From: an uncultured Collinsella sp.
Lineage (GTDB): Bacteria; Actinomycetota; Coriobacteriia; Coriobacteriales; Coriobacteriaceae
Direction: 5' to 3'
Assembly: GCA_958407465.1 (NCBI GenBank)
Contig: CATYIV010000008.1
Span: 1 to 64,000, forward strand
Length of the DNA: 64,000 nucleotides
Shown: positions 61,641-64,000 of the stretch, one piece after another
How positions within the stretch are numbered: the first letter of the stretch is position 1
Layout: each line of letters opens with the position of its first letter
Notes under the pieces: model-generated
What the model was told of the DNA's origin: nothing
Databases searched by the model: none
What the model saw: the letters and a program-made list of their open reading frames with translations, nothing else
Program-made: the position numbers and the translations under genes

Positions 61641-62446
61641 TCGTCGCCGAGCTCGAGCGCGCGCTGCTGGCACGCTATCCCAAGACTGATGCCGAGAGTT
61701 GGGACCATGTAGGACTCTCCGTCGGCGACCCTGCCGCAGAGATTACCGGTGTTGCCTGCGCACTCGATGCGACCGAAGCCAATGTGCACCGCGCCCAGGA
61801 GGCCGGCGCCAACGTACTGCTAACGCATCATCCCATCTATATCAAGGCGCCCGAGGCCTTTTGTCCGGCGGATGCCACACGCCCCCAATGCAGCGCGGCG
61901 CTCTACGAGGCAGCGCGTTGCGGCGTGAGCATCATATCGCTCCACACCAACCTGGACCGCTCGCACGAAGCCCGTGTCTGTCTGAGCGAGCTGCTGGATG
62001 CCGCACCCGTGAGCTCACTGGAGCACGTGGACGACCCCGAGGCCACCGGCCTGGGCACGCTTGCAACGCTCAACGACCCGTGCACGCTGCGCGATCTCGC
62101 CGCCCGTGCCGCCACGGCCTTCGGCAGCGACCCGCGTGTATGGGGCGAAGCCGAGCACGCATGCCGAACCGTCGCTATTTTGGGCGGCTCCCTGGGCGAC
62201 TTTGGAGAGCTCGCCATCGCCGCGGGCGCGGACGTTGTCGTGACGGGCGAAGCGGGCTACCACGTGGCGCAAGACCTTGCCTTACGCGGGCTACCGGTGA
62301 TCTTGCTCGGCCACGACCGCTCCGAGGAGCCGTTCGTTGATATATTGATGAACTCTGCAGTTGACGCCGGGATCGACCCCCGTCATGCAATTAAAATACT
62401 GAACCCTTGCCAATGGTGGACTGTGACAAAAGGAGAGAACTTATGA
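61637..62446 (+). CDS. Nif3-like dinuclear metal centre protein (YqfO/DUF34 family)
   Basis: 269 aa. SWDHVGLSVGD, ALDATEANVHRAQEAG and LLTHHPIYIK (metal His pair) at the N-terminus and GEAGYHVAQDLALRG with LLGHDRSEEP at the C-terminus are the two halves of the metal site. Proposed roles include GTP cyclohydrolase-like activity, but none is settled. It shares 4 nt (ATGA) with the next gene. Confidence 0.92.
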   Translation: MIVAELERALLARYPKTDAESWDHVGLSVGDPAAEITGVACALDATEANVHRAQEAGANVLLTHHPIYIKAPEAFCPADATRPQCSAALYEAARCGVSIISLHTNLDRSHEARVCLSELLDAAPVSSLEHVDDPEATGLGTLATLNDPCTLRDLAARAATAFGSDPRVWGEAEHACRTVAILGGSLGDFGELAIAAGADVVVTGEAGYHVAQDLALRGLPVILLGHDRSEEPFVDILMNSAVDAGIDPRHAIKILNPCQWWTVTKGENL

Positions 62447-63162
62447 GCGCCGGCGCTACGCTACTCAAGCTGCAACAGATCGATTTGGAGCTCGCCCGCA
62501 ACAAGAGCGAACTTGCCAATATGCCGGAGCTCAAGGAGCTCGCTTCCAAGCGCAAGACCTATGTGAAGCTCAAGTCCGAGATGACCGAGCTCTACGCCCA
62601 GCGCAAGGATCTGGACATTGAGCTCGACGATCTCAACACCACCGAGATTCAGACCAACAACGCCATCGAGGCTGCCAAAAAGCGTCACGTCGACGGCTCC
62701 GACTACCGCGAGGTTCAGGACCTGGAGAACGAGCTCGCCACCCTGGCCAAGCGTCTGGACAAGATCGAGCACACCCGCAAGGACGTCGTTATCGCCCACA
62801 AGAAGGCGCTCGACCGCGAGGCCCGCGCGCAGGCAATCATCGCCAAGTTCGAGGAGGGCGTGAAGGCCGATACCAAGGCCGCCCGCGCCAAGGCTGCCGA
62901 CCTGCAGGCTCAGATTGACGCCGCCGCTAAGGAGCGCACCGCGCTTGCTGCCACGCTGCCGGTCGACGTTCTCACCGACTACGAGCGTCTGCTCAAGCAG
63001 TTCCGTGGCCTGGCCGTCGAGACCATCCAGGGCAACATCCCCACGGTCTGCCACACCGCGCTGCAGGCATCGTCCATGAGCGACCTCAACCACGACGGTA
63101 GCGAGATTACGCACTGCCCGTACTGCCACCGCCTCCTGGTACTCCCGAGCAAGGAAGTCTAG
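62443..63162 (+). CDS. Coiled-coil protein with C-terminal zinc ribbon (CdsZ-like)
   Basis: 239 aa. Two long helical stretches from residue 5 to about 180 (LLKLQQIDLELARNKSELA through coiled coil) and a C-terminal Cys-containing end (VCHTALQASS, HCPYCHRLLVLP). The layout is that of the DUF164/zinc-ribbon family next to Nif3-like genes; some members (CdsZ) are proposed regulators. ATG at 62443 was chosen because the coiled coil begins directly after it and AAAGGAGAG precedes it. Confidence 0.85.
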   Translation: MSAGATLLKLQQIDLELARNKSELANMPELKELASKRKTYVKLKSEMTELYAQRKDLDIELDDLNTTEIQTNNAIEAAKKRHVDGSDYREVQDLENELATLAKRLDKIEHTRKDVVIAHKKALDREARAQAIIAKFEEGVKADTKAARAKAADLQAQIDAAAKERTALAATLPVDVLTDYERLLKQFRGLAVETIQGNIPTVCHTALQASSMSDLNHDGSEITHCPYCHRLLVLPSKEV

Positions 63163-63164
63163 CG

Positions 63165-64000
63165 ATGACGGCGGCATCCAACAATTCAATGCAACTTGAG
63201 GGAAAAACGATCCTGCTGGGCATTACCGGCGGGATCGCCGCCTATAAGTCGTGCAATATCGTGCGCCTGCTGCAAAAGCGCGGCGCCCGCGTCAAGGTCT
63301 TCATGAGCGAGCATGCCACGGAGTTCGTGGGGCCGCTCACCTTCCGCGCGCTCACGAACGAGCCCGTTGCCGTGGGCCTATTCGACGATCCCTCCGACCC
63401 CATCCACCACATTTCGCTTGCGCAGGAGCCGGATCTGGTGGTCGTAGCGCCCGCGACGGCCAATATCATCGCCAAGATGGCCAACGGCATCGCCGATGAC
63501 CTTATCTCCACCACGCTGCTGGCGACGCCGCGACCCATCGTGATCGCACCCGCTATGAACAACGGCATGTGGAAGACGCCGGCGACGCAAGCCAACATGG
63601 CCACGCTGCGCGAGCGCGGTGTCCATGTGGTGGGACCCGGCAGCGGCTACCTTGCCTGCGGCGACGTGGACACGGGACGTATGAGCGAGCCCGAGGACAT
63701 CGTCGAGGCTGTCTGTGAGGTGCTCAACCCCGCGCCTCAGGACCTGGCGGGCAAGCGCATCGTGATTACCGCCGGCCCCACGCACGAACCGATCGACCCG
63801 GTGCGCTTTATTGGCAACCGGTCGTCGGGCAAGATGGGCATCGCCCTGGCGGGGGAGGCCACTCGCCGCGGTGCTGCGGTCACGCTTGTGTTGGGCCCGA
63901 CATCACTCGATGTGCCCCGCGGCGTGGCGTGCGTACGCGTGCAGACCGCCGCAGAGATGCTCCAGGCGGCCCTAAGCGCCTTCCAGACGGCCGATGCGGC
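63165..64000 (+). CDS. coaBC: Phosphopantothenoylcysteine decarboxylase/synthetase (partial)
   Basis: Bifunctional coenzyme A enzyme, truncated by the window end after about 278 residues. The CoaC domain has LGITGGIAAYKSCNIVRLL, HHISLAQ, APAMNNGMW and the active Cys in GYLACGDVDTGRM. The CoaB domain begins at about residue 200 (ITAGPTHEPIDPVRFIGN, RSSGKMG). ATG at 63165, 2 nt after the zinc-ribbon gene. Confidence 0.95.
   Translation, partial: MTAASNNSMQLEGKTILLGITGGIAAYKSCNIVRLLQKRGARVKVFMSEHATEFVGPLTFRALTNEPVAVGLFDDPSDPIHHISLAQEPDLVVVAPATANIIAKMANGIADDLISTTLLATPRPIVIAPAMNNGMWKTPATQANMATLRERGVHVVGPGSGYLACGDVDTGRMSEPEDIVEAVCEVLNPAPQDLAGKRIVITAGPTHEPIDPVRFIGNRSSGKMGIALAGEATRRGAAVTLVLGPTSLDVPRGVACVRVQTAAEMLQAALSAFQTADA

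Overview
The window is chromosomal DNA of a high-GC Actinobacteriota, most likely a Coriobacteriia gut bacterium close to Collinsella. This is inferred from a glycogen operon with paired GlgC and GlgD, lysine/alanine/threonine-rich tails on GlgA and GlgB, the Actinobacteria-like scpA-scpB-rluB-cmk-plsC-ispH-der block, and gene style. No search was possible, so the species is open.

Region by region. (1) 1-9.8 kb: a leftward glycogen operon glgB-glgP-glgC-glgD-glgA, from making ADP-glucose through elongation and branching to phosphorolysis. (2) 9.8-11.6 kb: a control region with repeated GGTAAA/TTTACC half-sites, then a HAD phosphatase, thiamine pyrophosphokinase and tRNA-Ala. (3) 11.6-31.8 kb: an exopolysaccharide locus. 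It opens with a long leader ending in a large hairpin and a NusG-like antiterminator, followed by a priming sugar-phosphate transferase, four further glycosyltransferases, a radical SAM/SPASM enzyme, two pyruvyltransferase-like and two F420-dehydrogenase-like genes, a Wzy-like polymerase, a Wzx flippase, a frameshifted acyltransferase, and rmlA, rmlB and a fused rmlC-rmlD for dTDP-L-rhamnose. GC content changes sharply from gene to gene, as in mosaic polysaccharide loci. (4) 31.8-41 kb: an accessory island resembling a defence island. It holds an unrecognised glycine-zipper membrane protein with a small zinc-ribbon partner, a reverse transcriptase behind a highly structured leader that may be a non-coding RNA, a KAP-type NTPase, and a two-gene unit of an unknown protein plus a ClpB-like AAA+ ATPase. 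(5) 41-46.3 kb: an LPKTA-anchored surface protein and a graveyard: an internally deleted Abi gene, an MNT nucleotidyltransferase beside a 23-codon HEPN stub, a signal-peptide-only copy of the surface gene, and two frames broken by amber codons. A YfbU/ribbon-helix-helix gene is intact. (6) 46.3-47.3 kb: a tRNA cluster (Val, two Ala in a 205-bp duplication, one CAT tRNA) with an inverted copy of the start of the next gene. (7) 47.3-64 kb: a rightward, mostly tightly packed housekeeping run from an ABC-F ATPase to coaBC, which runs off the window.

The least ordinary signals are the reverse transcriptase with its structured leader, the unassigned island genes, and long overlapping palindromes inside exopolysaccharide coding sequences. 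The two most extreme lie at the same relative position in two paralogues whose palindrome sequences are unrelated.
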